Shown: positions 1 through 5,363, counted from the stretch's first letter. The stretch: DNA of 5,363 nt from Comamonas sp. lk (GCA_945875225.1 CAMCJY010000160.1:1-5363), one strand, 5' to 3'. Made by a program: numbers and translations. The notes: generated by a model not told the origin, from the letters alone.

Positions 1-699
1 GTGCATGACCGTGTTGCGGGTGATGCCGTTGAGTGCACCGGCGGAAGCGTCCGGCGTATACACCACGCCGTCTTTGATGATAAATAAGTTCTCGCCTGCA
101 CCTTCGCTGACAAAGCCGTTGGTGTCGAGCAGTATGGCCTCGTCATAGCCGTCGTCGGTGGCTTCCATATTGGCCAGGATGGAGTTGGTGTAATTGCTCA
201 CCGCCTTGGCCTGCGTCATGGTGATGTTGACGTGGTGGCGGGTGTAGCTGGATATTTTGACGCGGATGCCGTGCTTCATGCCCTCTTCGCCCAAATAGGC
301 GCCCCAGGGCCAGGCGGCGACCATCAGGTGGATGGTGTTGCCTTTGGGCGATACACCCAGCTTTTTATCACCTATCCAGGTCAGGGGGCGCAGGTAGCAG
401 CTCTCGAGTTTGTTCTCGCGCACCACGTCTTGTTGCGCCTGCATCACTTCTTCTTTGGAAAACGGAATGTTCATGCGCAAAATCTTGGCGCTGTTGAACA
501 GGCGCTCGGTGTGCTCTTCCAGGCGAAAAATCGCAGTGCCGTTGACCGTGTTGTAAGCGCGCACGCCTTCGAAAGCGCCGCAGCCGTAGTGCAGGGTGTG
601 GCTCAGGACGTGGATCTTGGCCTCGCGCCAATCGACCATCTGACCGTCCATCCAGATTTTGCCGTCGCGGTCGGACATGGAGGGGGGCATTGCGGTCAT
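1..699 (-). CDS. ilvE: Branched-chain amino acid aminotransferase, 3' end beyond window
   Basis: IlvE (EC 2.6.1.42) is a cytosolic PLP enzyme that reversibly transaminates leucine, isoleucine and valine with 2-oxoglutarate. The first 233 residues are visible, frame open to the left edge; E. coli IlvE has 309, so about 75 C-terminal residues are missing. The fold-type IV family signature is clear: IWMDGQMVDW at 15-24, HTLHYGCGAFEGVRAY at 34-49, the phosphate-binding arginine in HTERLFNSAKI (R66), the LRPL motif at 103-106, WPWGAYLG at 130-137, the Schiff-base lysine K165 in QAKAVSNY, and SEGAGENLF at 198-206 with E199 facing the cofactor. The ATG at 699 is chosen because it has an AAGGA ribosome-binding sequence (709-713) nine bases away; Met4 and Met8 lack this. 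It lies 47 bases downstream of the small membrane-protein gene on the same strand, probably one transcript. Identification is firm; substrate range is inferred from the family. Confidence 0.96.
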   Translation of the reverse strand, partial: MTAMPPSMSDRDGKIWMDGQMVDWREAKIHVLSHTLHYGCGAFEGVRAYNTVNGTAIFRLEEHTERLFNSAKILRMNIPFSKEEVMQAQQDVVRENKLESCYLRPLTWIGDKKLGVSPKGNTIHLMVAAWPWGAYLGEEGMKHGIRVKISSYTRHHVNITMTQAKAVSNYTNSILANMEATDDGYDEAILLDTNGFVSEGAGENLFIIKDGVVYTPDASAGALNGITRNTVMH

Positions 700-708
700 G
701 GCGGGCTA

Positions 709-713
709 TCCTT
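709..713 (-). promoter_or_regulatory. Ribosome-binding site of ilvE
   Basis: The minus strand reads AAGGA nine bases before the ATG at 699. It is the best Shine-Dalgarno match near the gene and decides the start among Met1, Met4 and Met8. The 47-base gap between the upstream gene and ilvE shows no terminator-like hairpin, which fits co-transcription. Confidence 0.7.
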
Positions 714-746
714 TGAGCGGGGAAGTAAGGGGGTAAGCTGCTGATT

Positions 747-1169
747 TTACGGGGCCGCGTCTGCCAAGGCTTGGGCCGTGCGGTCCAGGCGCCAACTTGC
801 CAACTTGCCGCCCTGAAATTCGCACTCCACAAAAGACTGCCCGGTGTCGGTCCAGCGAAAGACTTCGGGCTGCTCGCCCGCATCGCTGCGCAGTTCGCCC
901 AGGGACCGGGTCAGCGCAACCACCTGCATCAAAGATACGCCCGGATGCAGTCGGGCATGGAGCATGACGCTGCTCTCCACATGCCCTTTGGGCCGGTTGG
1001 CAGCGCGCCGCAAGACTTGCAGCATGCGCGTGAAATGCAAGAGTATCCACATCACCAAAGCACCTAGCGCCCCGGCCACGCCAGGCCAGCCGTACCAGTG
1101 GTAACCCATGACCAGCAAGGCCACGGCGCCCAAGCGCACCGCTATCGTTTGCACCCTAAAGTAATTCAT
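747..1169 (-). CDS. Small two-helix membrane protein of unknown function
   Basis: I do not recognise a named family; I recall similar unnamed proteins beside ilvE in Comamonadaceae, which is memory and not a search result. The 140-residue product from ATG 1169 has two hydrophobic segments, about residues 9-26 (through VALLVMGYHWYGW) and 29-46 (GVAGALGALVMWILLHF), separated by a tight Trp/Pro/Gly turn, so it is probably a helical hairpin in the inner membrane. A basic stretch (RMLQVLRRAANRPKGH, 48-63) follows, then a soluble tail of about 75 residues with no motif I know, including a segment rich in V, L and R (68-90) and a strand-like end (VFRWTDTGQSFVECEF). An in-frame ATG at 1202 would add 11 residues (MSAATAARIPA). 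I prefer 1169 because GAG lies at a usable distance and the 1202 start has no ribosome-binding sequence. It is followed by ilvE on the same strand. That the reading frame is real is supported by its length, coherent topology and codon use; function is unknown. Confidence 0.75.
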   Translation of the reverse strand: MNYFRVQTIAVRLGAVALLVMGYHWYGWPGVAGALGALVMWILLHFTRMLQVLRRAANRPKGHVESSVMLHARLHPGVSLMQVVALTRSLGELRSDAGEQPEVFRWTDTGQSFVECEFQGGKLASWRLDRTAQALADAAP

Positions 1170-1183
1170 GGCCGGGATTCTCG

Positions 1184-1198
1184 CAGCAGTCGCTGCTG
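1184..1198. repeat. Short perfect inverted repeat, CAGCAG-TCG-CTGCTG
   Basis: Six-base arms flank three bases, 15 to 29 bases upstream of the minus-strand start at 1169. It could be an operator half-site pair or a small hairpin in the leader of the membrane-protein mRNA. It is short enough to arise by chance in GC-rich DNA. If translation began at 1202 instead, it would lie inside coding sequence. Confidence 0.35.
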
Positions 1199-1203
1199 AC
1201 ATG

Positions 1204-1263
1204 GCCCGCGTCGTAAGTGCAATGGCTGGCGCTCACAGTGCTAAAGGCGCCGCGCTACAGTGC
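1204..1263. repeat. Three phased imperfect direct repeats ending in AGTGC
   Basis: AGTGC occurs at 1216-1220, 1237-1241 and 1259-1263, so the copies are 21 and 22 bases apart, about two helical turns. The last two copies share a longer match: GCGCTCACAGTGC (1229-1241) and GCGCTACAGTGC (1252-1263), identical apart from one extra base. All three are preceded by a GCG-rich stretch. Phased copies on one DNA face between divergent promoters are what a regulator-binding region can look like. This is inference; no known regulator motif is recognised. Confidence 0.4.
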
Positions 1264-1293
1264 GCACATCGCTGCCCAACTCAGAAAGAAACT

Positions 1294-2064
1294 ATGTCAA
1301 GCCATTTGCATCAACGCGTACTGATTACCGCCGCCGCATCGGGCATTGGCCTGGTAATGGCCGACGCCTTTATGGCCGCTGGCGCCAAGGTCTATATCTG
1401 CGACCGCGACGCTAGCGCCCTGGACGCTGCGCTGGCCAGCCGCCCGGCCCTGGCGGGCCAGGTCTGTGATGTCAGTGACGAGACGCAAGTGGCCGCTTTG
1501 TTTGCGGCCGCCACGGCGCATCTGCAGGGTCTGGACATTTTGGTGAACAACGCGGGAGTCGCCGGCCCTACCGCCAACCTGGAAGACATCAGCCTGGCCG
1601 ATTGGCGCAACTGCCTGGCGGTGAACCTGGACTCGGCGTTTTTATGCGCCCGCGCTGCAGCGCCGCTATTGCGCGCCCAGGGCAGCGGCTCCATTGTTTT
1701 GATGTCCTCGACCGCCGGTTTATTTGGCTTTCCCAGGCGCAGCCCTTATGCCTCGGCCAAATGGGCGATCCGGGGCCTGACGCGCACCTTGGCGCAAGAG
1801 CTGGGGCCGGTCGGCGTGCGGGTCAATTGCATTTGTCCGGGCTCGGTCAGCGGCGAGCGAATAGACCGCGTGATCACTGCAGAAGCCCAGAAAACCGGCC
1901 GTAGCGAAGAGCAGGTCCGCACCGAGATGACGCAGATTTCCTCGCTCAAATCCTTTATCTCGCCGCAAGACATTGCCAGCATGGCCTTGTTCATCACCTC
2001 CAGCGCAGGCGCGCGGATTTCCGGTCAGGACCTGACGGTGGACGGCCATACGGAAACTTTGTGA
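1294..2064 (+). CDS. Short-chain dehydrogenase/reductase, probable sugar-acid or polyol oxidoreductase
   Basis: The product (256 aa, typical for a classical SDR) is a cytosolic NAD(P)-dependent oxidoreductase. The Rossmann start is ITAAASGIG (11-19), where alanine stands for the first glycine of the usual TGxxxGIG. Asp37 ends the second beta strand, which favours NAD(H) over NADP(H). D59-V60, NNAG (85-88), the structural N111, catalytic S139, Y152 and K156 (SSTAG, then YASAK with the usual 13-residue Ser-Tyr spacing) and CPGSV are all present, so the enzyme should be active. The C-terminus ends ISGQDLTVDGHTETL, typical of the FabG-like group. The frame is open back to an ATG at 1168, but the 42 extra residues have no SDR character, so ATG 1294 is chosen. 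It runs 12 bases ahead of a mandelate racemase-type enzyme, pointing to hydroxy-acid catabolism. The TAAA motif recalls BDH2 / 2-keto-3-deoxy-L-fuconate dehydrogenase relatives, which is a hint only. The substrate is unknown. Confidence 0.92.
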   Translation: MSSHLHQRVLITAAASGIGLVMADAFMAAGAKVYICDRDASALDAALASRPALAGQVCDVSDETQVAALFAAATAHLQGLDILVNNAGVAGPTANLEDISLADWRNCLAVNLDSAFLCARAAAPLLRAQGSGSIVLMSSTAGLFGFPRRSPYASAKWAIRGLTRTLAQELGPVGVRVNCICPGSVSGERIDRVITAEAQKTGRSEEQVRTEMTQISSLKSFISPQDIASMALFITSSAGARISGQDLTVDGHTETL

Positions 2065-2076
2065 GCCACCACCGCC

Positions 2077-3183
2077 ATGAAAATCCAGCAACTTGAAACT
2101 TTTAGCGATGAGTTTGTTTGCTTTGTCAAACTGAGCACCGACAGCGGGCAGGTCGGCTGGGGCCAAACCTCCACCTACAACGCCGATATCAGCGCCACGA
2201 TTTTTCACCGCCAGATCGCGCCTTGGGCGCTGGGCTGGGACGCGCTGGACATCGACGGCATCTTGCAAACCATCTGGGAAAAAGAACACAAATACCCCGG
2301 CAGCTACCGTTGCCGTGCCATGGCCGGATTGGATACGGCGATGTGGGATTTGCGCGGCAAGATCGAGGGCAAGCCGGTGGTGGAATTGCTAGGCGGCAAA
2401 CCCAAGGCCTTGCGCGCCTATGCATCGTCCATGAAGCGCGACATCACACCGCAGGATGAGGCGGCGCGTTTTGTGAAATTGCGAGATGAACTAGGCTTTG
2501 ATGCCTTTAAGTGGCGCGTGGCCGCCGAATGCGGACGCGATGTGGACGAATGGCCAGGCCGCACTGAAGCGGTGGTGCCGGTGGTGGCGCGTGCGTTGGG
2601 TTATGGTGTGGCCAAACTGGTCGATGCCAATAGCGGGTTTTCGCCGGCACGCGCTATCGCCGTGGGCCGCATGCTGGAGGCCGAAGGCATCAGCCATTTT
2701 GAGGAGCCCTGCCCGTATTGGGAGTTTGACCAAACGCGCGAGGTGACGCAGACTTTGTCTTTGGATGTGACCGGCGGCGAGCAGGACTGGGACCTATCCA
2801 CCTGGCAGCGCATGATGGACCAAAAAGTGGTGGACATTGTGCAGCCCGATGTGATGTACATGGGCGGCCTAACGCGTACCCTGGCCGTGGCGCGCATGGC
2901 CGCCGAGCGCGGCATCGCCTGCACGCCGCACAGCGCTAATTTGTCACTGGTGACGATGTGCACCATGCATTTGTTAGGTGCGATTCCCAATGCCGGCAAA
3001 TACCTGGAGTTGTCCATCGAAGGGCCGGACTATTACCCCTGGCAACAGGAACTATTTTTAGGCGATCCTTATGCCGTTCGCGACGGCCAGGTACAAATAC
3101 CTTTTGAGCCCGGTTGGGGTGTGCAAATCAATCCGGCTTGGCTGGCGCGGGCGACTTACCAATCGAGCGTGCGCAAGTCCTGA
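2077..3183 (+). CDS. Enolase-superfamily enzyme, mandelate racemase subgroup, probable acid-sugar dehydratase or cycloisomerase
   Basis: The product has 368 residues, normal for the superfamily, in which a Mg2+ ion stabilises an enolate formed by proton abstraction next to a carboxylate. An N-terminal capping domain (about 1-115, with CRAMAGLDTAMWDLRGK at 79-95) precedes the beta-barrel. Metal ligands are D183 (with N185, in VDANSGF), E209 (HFEEP) and E235 (TGGEQ). The His-Asp dyad of the mandelate racemase subgroup is D258 (QPDVMYMGG) and H285 (CTPHSAN), and E311 (YLELS) is the usual late glutamate. On the second strand the common Lys-x-Lys is K145-W-R147, so the second lysine is arginine. 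All this argues for an active acid-sugar dehydratase, racemase or cycloisomerase, substrate unassigned. ATG 2077 lies 12 bases after the SDR stop with only a weak ribosome-binding sequence, suggesting translational coupling. The two products probably act in one catabolic pathway whose transporter and regulator are not in this window. Confidence 0.92.
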   Translation: MKIQQLETFSDEFVCFVKLSTDSGQVGWGQTSTYNADISATIFHRQIAPWALGWDALDIDGILQTIWEKEHKYPGSYRCRAMAGLDTAMWDLRGKIEGKPVVELLGGKPKALRAYASSMKRDITPQDEAARFVKLRDELGFDAFKWRVAAECGRDVDEWPGRTEAVVPVVARALGYGVAKLVDANSGFSPARAIAVGRMLEAEGISHFEEPCPYWEFDQTREVTQTLSLDVTGGEQDWDLSTWQRMMDQKVVDIVQPDVMYMGGLTRTLAVARMAAERGIACTPHSANLSLVTMCTMHLLGAIPNAGKYLELSIEGPDYYPWQQELFLGDPYAVRDGQVQIPFEPGWGVQINPAWLARATYQSSVRKS

Positions 3184-3187
3184 GCCC

Positions 3188-3265
3188 GATTCCGCGCAGG
3201 CCGGGGCCGGGCTCCTCACAACGCAGGCTAATCGTTCGTCGCCCGGCCCCGGCCTGTGCGGACTC
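3188..3265. terminator. Long GC-rich inverted repeat between convergent genes, possible bidirectional terminator or REP-like element
   Basis: Arms 3188-3212 and 3241-3265 are 25 bases each and pair at 23 positions; position 3196 with 3257 would be a G-U pair in plus-strand RNA and 3190 with 3263 is a mismatch. The core of the left arm reads AGGCCGGGGCCGGGC. The 28-base loop contains a minor inner pairing, AACG (3220-3223) with CGTT (3233-3236). It starts five bases after the enolase-family stop codon and ends 43 bases from the radA stop, so it can block transcription from both sides. There is no T-run after either arm, so it is not a standard intrinsic terminator. It may instead protect mRNA 3' ends or be a dispersed palindromic repeat. 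The remainder of the gap (3266-3308) shows only a 4-base GGCG/CGCC hairpin. Confidence 0.65.
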
Positions 3266-3308
3266 TGCGAAGTAGCGTACCTGCTATTGGGGCGCGGGTG
3301 ACGCCAAA

Positions 3309-4676
3309 TTAGCCCCAGCCGCGAACAATTTGTAGCGCCTCTTCCACCCGCTCGACCGCATGCACCGCCATGCCCTCCATCGGCTTTTTGGGCGCGTTGG
3401 CCTTGGGCACGATGGCCTGCGTAAAGCCCAGTTTGGCCGCTTCGCGCAAGCGCTCCTGGCCGCGCGGCGCCGGGCGCACTTCTCCGGCCAGGCCTACTTC
3501 GCCAAAGGCAATAAAGCCTTTGGGCAGGGCTTTGCCTCGTAACGATGAGCTGATGGCCAGCATGACGGCCAGGTCGGCTGCCGGTTCGCCGATGCGCACG
3601 CCGCCCACCGCATTGATAAACACGTCCTGGTCCATACAGGCCACACCGGCATGGCGGTGCAGCACGGCCAGCAGCATGGCCAAGCGGTCCCGGTCCAGTC
3701 CGACCGAGAGGCGCCTGGGGCTGGGCCCGCCGCTGTCCACCAGGGCCTGAATCTCCACCAGCAAGGGGCGGGTTCCTTCCAAGGTCACCATCACGCAGCT
3801 GCCGGGTACCGGCTCGGCGTGTTGGCTCAGAAAAATGGCGCTCGGGTTGCTGACGCCTTTGAGCCCTTTTTCGGTCATGGCGAAGACGCCGATCTCGTTG
3901 ACGGCACCAAAACGGTTCTTGATCGCCCGCACCAGCCGGAACTGGCTGTGGGTGTCGCCTTCAAAATACAGCACGGTATCGACCATGTGCTCGAGCACGC
4001 GCGGCCCGGCGAGCGCGCCTTCCTTGGTCACATGGCCGACCAGCACAATGCAGACGCCGACCGATTTGGCTGCGCGCGTCAGATGGGCCGCACATTCGCG
4101 TACCTGGGCTACCGAGCCCGGCGCGGAGCTCAATTGGTCGGAATACACGGTTTGGATGGAATCGATCACGGCCACATCGGGCTGCTGGGTACCCAGTGCG
4201 CCCAGAATTTTTTCCAACTGGATTTCCGCCAGCACGCTCACTTGGGAACCGTCCAGCCCTAAGCGGCGTGAGCGCAAAGCCACTTGCGCGCCGCTTTCCT
4301 CGCCGGTGACGTACAAAGTTTTTTTTCCTGCGCGTTGCAGCGAGTCCAGGGCTTGCAGCAAGAGCGTGGATTTACCGATGCCCGGGTCGCCGCCAATGAG
4401 CACCACACCACCTTGCACAATGCCGCCGCCCAGCACCCGGTCCAACTCGGCGTGCCCGGTGGGTGTGCGGTCCACGTCACTGGCTTCGATATCGGCCAGT
4501 ACCGCTACTTGCGCCGTACCGGCCAGCGAGGCAAAGCGGTTGCGCACGCCGCTATCGGGCGCCGCGACCGATTCCACCAAGGTGTTCCAGGCCGCGCAGG
4601 ACGGGCATTTGCCCAGCCACTTGGGGCTGGTGCCGCCGCACTCATTGCAGGTAAATACGGATTTGTCTTTTGCCAT
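3309..4676 (-). CDS. radA: DNA repair protein RadA (Sms), recombination branch-migration helicase
   Basis: RadA is a hexameric, DnaB-like, RecA-related ATPase that extends DNA strand exchange and branch migration with RecA in double-strand break repair. The 455-residue product matches the family length (E. coli about 460). Visible in order: a C4 zinc finger (C10, C13, C24, C27) at the N-terminus; the RecA-like ATPase with Walker A GGDPGIGKST (95-104, K102) and Walker B around D172 (VAVIDSIQT); the RadA-specific KNRFG motif at 253-257; and a Lon-protease-like C-terminal domain from about 290 (LVEIQALVD, GGVRIGEPAADLAVMLA) that acts as a structural DNA-binding scaffold. ATG 4676 is chosen because the zinc finger follows at residue 10; no Shine-Dalgarno sequence precedes it. 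It lies 72 bases downstream of alr on the same strand, but a LexA-type SOS box sits immediately upstream, so it probably has its own damage-inducible promoter. The gene appears intact, with no key residue missing. Confidence 0.98.
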   Translation of the reverse strand: MAKDKSVFTCNECGGTSPKWLGKCPSCAAWNTLVESVAAPDSGVRNRFASLAGTAQVAVLADIEASDVDRTPTGHAELDRVLGGGIVQGGVVLIGGDPGIGKSTLLLQALDSLQRAGKKTLYVTGEESGAQVALRSRRLGLDGSQVSVLAEIQLEKILGALGTQQPDVAVIDSIQTVYSDQLSSAPGSVAQVRECAAHLTRAAKSVGVCIVLVGHVTKEGALAGPRVLEHMVDTVLYFEGDTHSQFRLVRAIKNRFGAVNEIGVFAMTEKGLKGVSNPSAIFLSQHAEPVPGSCVMVTLEGTRPLLVEIQALVDSGGPSPRRLSVGLDRDRLAMLLAVLHRHAGVACMDQDVFINAVGGVRIGEPAADLAVMLAISSSLRGKALPKGFIAFGEVGLAGEVRPAPRGQERLREAAKLGFTQAIVPKANAPKKPMEGMAVHAVERVEEALQIVRGWG

Positions 4677-4682
4677 GGCTTG

Positions 4683-4688
4683 ATATTA
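4683..4688 (-). promoter_or_regulatory. Candidate -10 element of radA (TAATAT)
   Basis: The minus strand reads TAATAT, one mismatch from TATAAT, seven bases before the radA ATG and overlapping the SOS box by two bases. If used, transcription would begin at or within a base or two of the start codon, giving a leaderless or nearly leaderless mRNA, which would fit the lack of a ribosome-binding sequence. No good -35 is found at 17 bases, and TATACA within the SOS box (4690-4695) is an alternative -10, so the assignment is tentative. Confidence 0.35.
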
Positions 4689-4706
4689 CTGTATAAAAAT
4701 ACAGAT
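4687..4706 (-). promoter_or_regulatory. LexA binding site (SOS box) upstream of radA
   Basis: The plus strand has CTGT at 4689-4692, eight A/T bases (ATAAAAAT), then ACAG at 4701-4704. This is a perfect CTGT-N8-ACAG palindrome with the A/T-rich centre and a TA flank on the radA-proximal side, very close to the gamma/betaproteobacterial LexA consensus. It ends 10 bases before the radA start codon, overlapping the likely promoter, where LexA binding would block RNA polymerase. The alr gene ends 42 bases beyond its other side, so the site cannot be meant for alr initiation. It stands out in otherwise GC-rich DNA. LexA binding is inferred from the motif; the lexA gene is not in the window. Confidence 0.85.
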
Positions 4707-4748
4707 AAACCGCGTTTCCTCAGGCTTGTTTGTCCCCCGCTTCCCCCC

Positions 4749-5363
4749 TCAGCGCGCTTCAGGCAGCGCCGCATCGGCCAGCACCGGTACCCGGGTCGCC
4801 AGGGCACACATCAGCTCGTAGGCGACGGTGCCACCGGCCTGGGCCACCGCGTCGATGGGTAGCAGGGCGCCACTGCTGGCATAGCCCCAAAGCGTCACCT
4901 CCGCGCCCTGGGCGCTGGTTGGCAGTTCGCTCAAGTCCACCGCCAGCATGTCCATACTGACCCGCCCGATAGTGCGGCTGGCTTGGCCATCGACCAGTAG
5001 GGGCGTGCCGGTGCCGCAATTGCGCGGGTAGCCATCGGCATAGCCGCAGGCCACGATGCCTATGCGCATAGGGCGCTGTGCCACAAAGCTAGAGCCATAG
5101 CCCACGGTGTCGCCGGCTTGGAGATGCTGTACCGCAATGACTTGAGAGCGCAGACTCATGGCCGCTTGCAGTTCGGTAGGGACGGCGTCAGGCTGCCCGA
5201 AATCGGGTGCGCTGCCGTACAGCGCAATGCCGGTGCGTACCCAGTCGCTGGCGGGCAGGCTTTGTCCAGCTTGCCGCGCATGCAGCTTGTGGCGCAACAC
5301 GGCGGCGCGATTGCTCAGGCAGCGCTCGCCGGGCAGGTCGGAGGTCGCGGCTTCAAAAGCCCT
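4749..5363 (-). CDS. alr: Alanine racemase, 5' end beyond window
   Basis: Alanine racemase (EC 5.1.1.1) interconverts L- and D-alanine with PLP in the cytosol, supplying D-alanine for peptidoglycan. The last 204 residues are present; family members have about 360-370, so the N-terminal part with the PLP lysine is off the window. The frame is open to the right edge, so an in-frame GTG at 5300 is not the start. Visible family features, numbered from the first visible residue: DWVRTGIALYG (40-50, with the arginine R43 that contacts the PLP ring nitrogen), the second catalytic base Y89 in VGYGSSF, GYADGYPR (107-114), and RVSMDM (134-139), whose M137 and D138 belong to the substrate site of the partner subunit. 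YELMCALATRVP near the end matches the usual C-terminus. It could be the biosynthetic (Alr) or catabolic (DadX) paralogue; with no dadA in view and radA next to it, Alr is preferred. It reads toward radA, 72 bases away. Confidence 0.95.
   Translation of the reverse strand, partial: RAFEAATSDLPGERCLSNRAAVLRHKLHARQAGQSLPASDWVRTGIALYGSAPDFGQPDAVPTELQAAMSLRSQVIAVQHLQAGDTVGYGSSFVAQRPMRIGIVACGYADGYPRNCGTGTPLLVDGQASRTIGRVSMDMLAVDLSELPTSAQGAEVTLWGYASSGALLPIDAVAQAGGTVAYELMCALATRVPVLADAALPEAR

Larger units (their letters stand above)
1170..1293. promoter_or_regulatory. Divergent intergenic region with promoters for both directions
   Basis: These 124 bases separate the minus-strand membrane protein/ilvE pair from the plus-strand SDR/enolase operon and must hold both promoters if neither is expressed by read-through. 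No strong sigma-70 promoter is visible. The best plus-strand -10 candidate is TACAGT at 1256-1261, with only a poor -35 at the right spacing. Before the SDR start there is a weak purine-rich stretch (AGAAAGAA, 1283-1290) that may serve as ribosome-binding site. No regulator gene lies in the window. Confidence 0.5.

Noticed and set aside
232..744. Plus-strand 170-residue frame antisense to ilvE
   Set aside because: The minus strand encodes an unambiguous IlvE over the same bases; the plus-strand product has no family features.
1168..1293. In-frame 42-residue N-terminal extension of the SDR starting at ATG 1168
   Set aside because: The extension is low-complexity, Ala/Met/His-rich and outside the SDR fold; the Rossmann strand begins eight residues after ATG 1294, which gives the standard family length. 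The extra bases are better read as the divergent promoter region.
1720..2289. Minus-strand open frame of 189 residues across the SDR/enolase junction
   Set aside because: It runs antisense through two well-supported genes and has no recognisable motif.
3213..3240. Loop of the large inverted repeat as an integron attC-like site (AAC and GTT present)
   Set aside because: The consensus core boxes RYYYAAC and GTTRRRY are not matched, and no integrase or cassette organisation is present.
3071..3301. Plus-strand 76-residue frame over the end of the enolase gene and the inverted repeat
   Set aside because: It overlaps the enolase-family coding end out of frame and its latter part simply translates the inverted repeat.
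3291..3305. GGCG/CGCC hairpin as the radA terminator
   Set aside because: The stem is only four bases with no following U-tract; it is likely to occur by chance.
3651..4683. Long plus-strand open frames antisense to radA (3651-4262 and 3835-4683)
   Set aside because: They are shadows of radA in GC-rich DNA. Their translations show no domain and have odd composition, whereas the minus-strand frame has every RadA motif.
1..5363. A previously undescribed multi-gene defence, mobile or CRISPR-like system
   Set aside because: All six reading frames with support are metabolic, repair or small membrane proteins. There is no nuclease, toxin-antitoxin, transposase, integrase or spaced repeat array in the window.

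Overview
The window looks like chromosomal DNA of a betaproteobacterium of order Burkholderiales, most likely family Comamonadaceae (Rhodoferax/Polaromonas-like). This rests on the high-GC coding sequence and on the resemblance of the IlvE, RadA and Alr proteins to that group as I remember it; no database search was possible. There are six protein-coding genes, two of them cut by the window edges. I see no RNA genes, CRISPR array, insertion sequence, integrase or phage gene.

Left block (1-1169, minus strand): a small two-helix membrane protein of unknown function (747-1169) lies directly upstream of ilvE (1-699, C-terminus off the window), the branched-chain amino acid aminotransferase. The two are 47 bases apart and are probably co-transcribed.

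Centre block (1170-3183, plus strand): a divergent intergenic region with a short palindrome and three phased AGTGC motifs leads into a two-gene operon. It encodes a short-chain dehydrogenase/reductase (1294-2064) and, 12 bases later, an enolase-superfamily enzyme of the mandelate racemase subgroup (2077-3183). This pairing suggests catabolism of a sugar acid or another hydroxy acid: the enolase-type enzyme would dehydrate or isomerise the acid and the SDR would oxidise or reduce a hydroxyl/keto group. The substrate cannot be read from the sequence. This is the accessory, least characterised part of the window.

A 125-base convergent intergenic region (3184-3308) holds a long GC-rich inverted repeat with 25-base arms, a probable bidirectional transcription barrier or a REP-like element.

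Right block (3309-5363, minus strand): alr (alanine racemase, N-terminus off the window) is followed after 72 bases by radA (complete, 455 aa, homologous-recombination helicase). Between them, ending 10 bases before the radA start codon, is a perfect CTGT-N8-ACAG palindrome, the classical LexA SOS box. It implies that radA has its own damage-inducible promoter here rather than depending only on read-through from alr. This is the clearest regulatory signal in the window. I found no convincing evidence for a wholly new multi-gene system.
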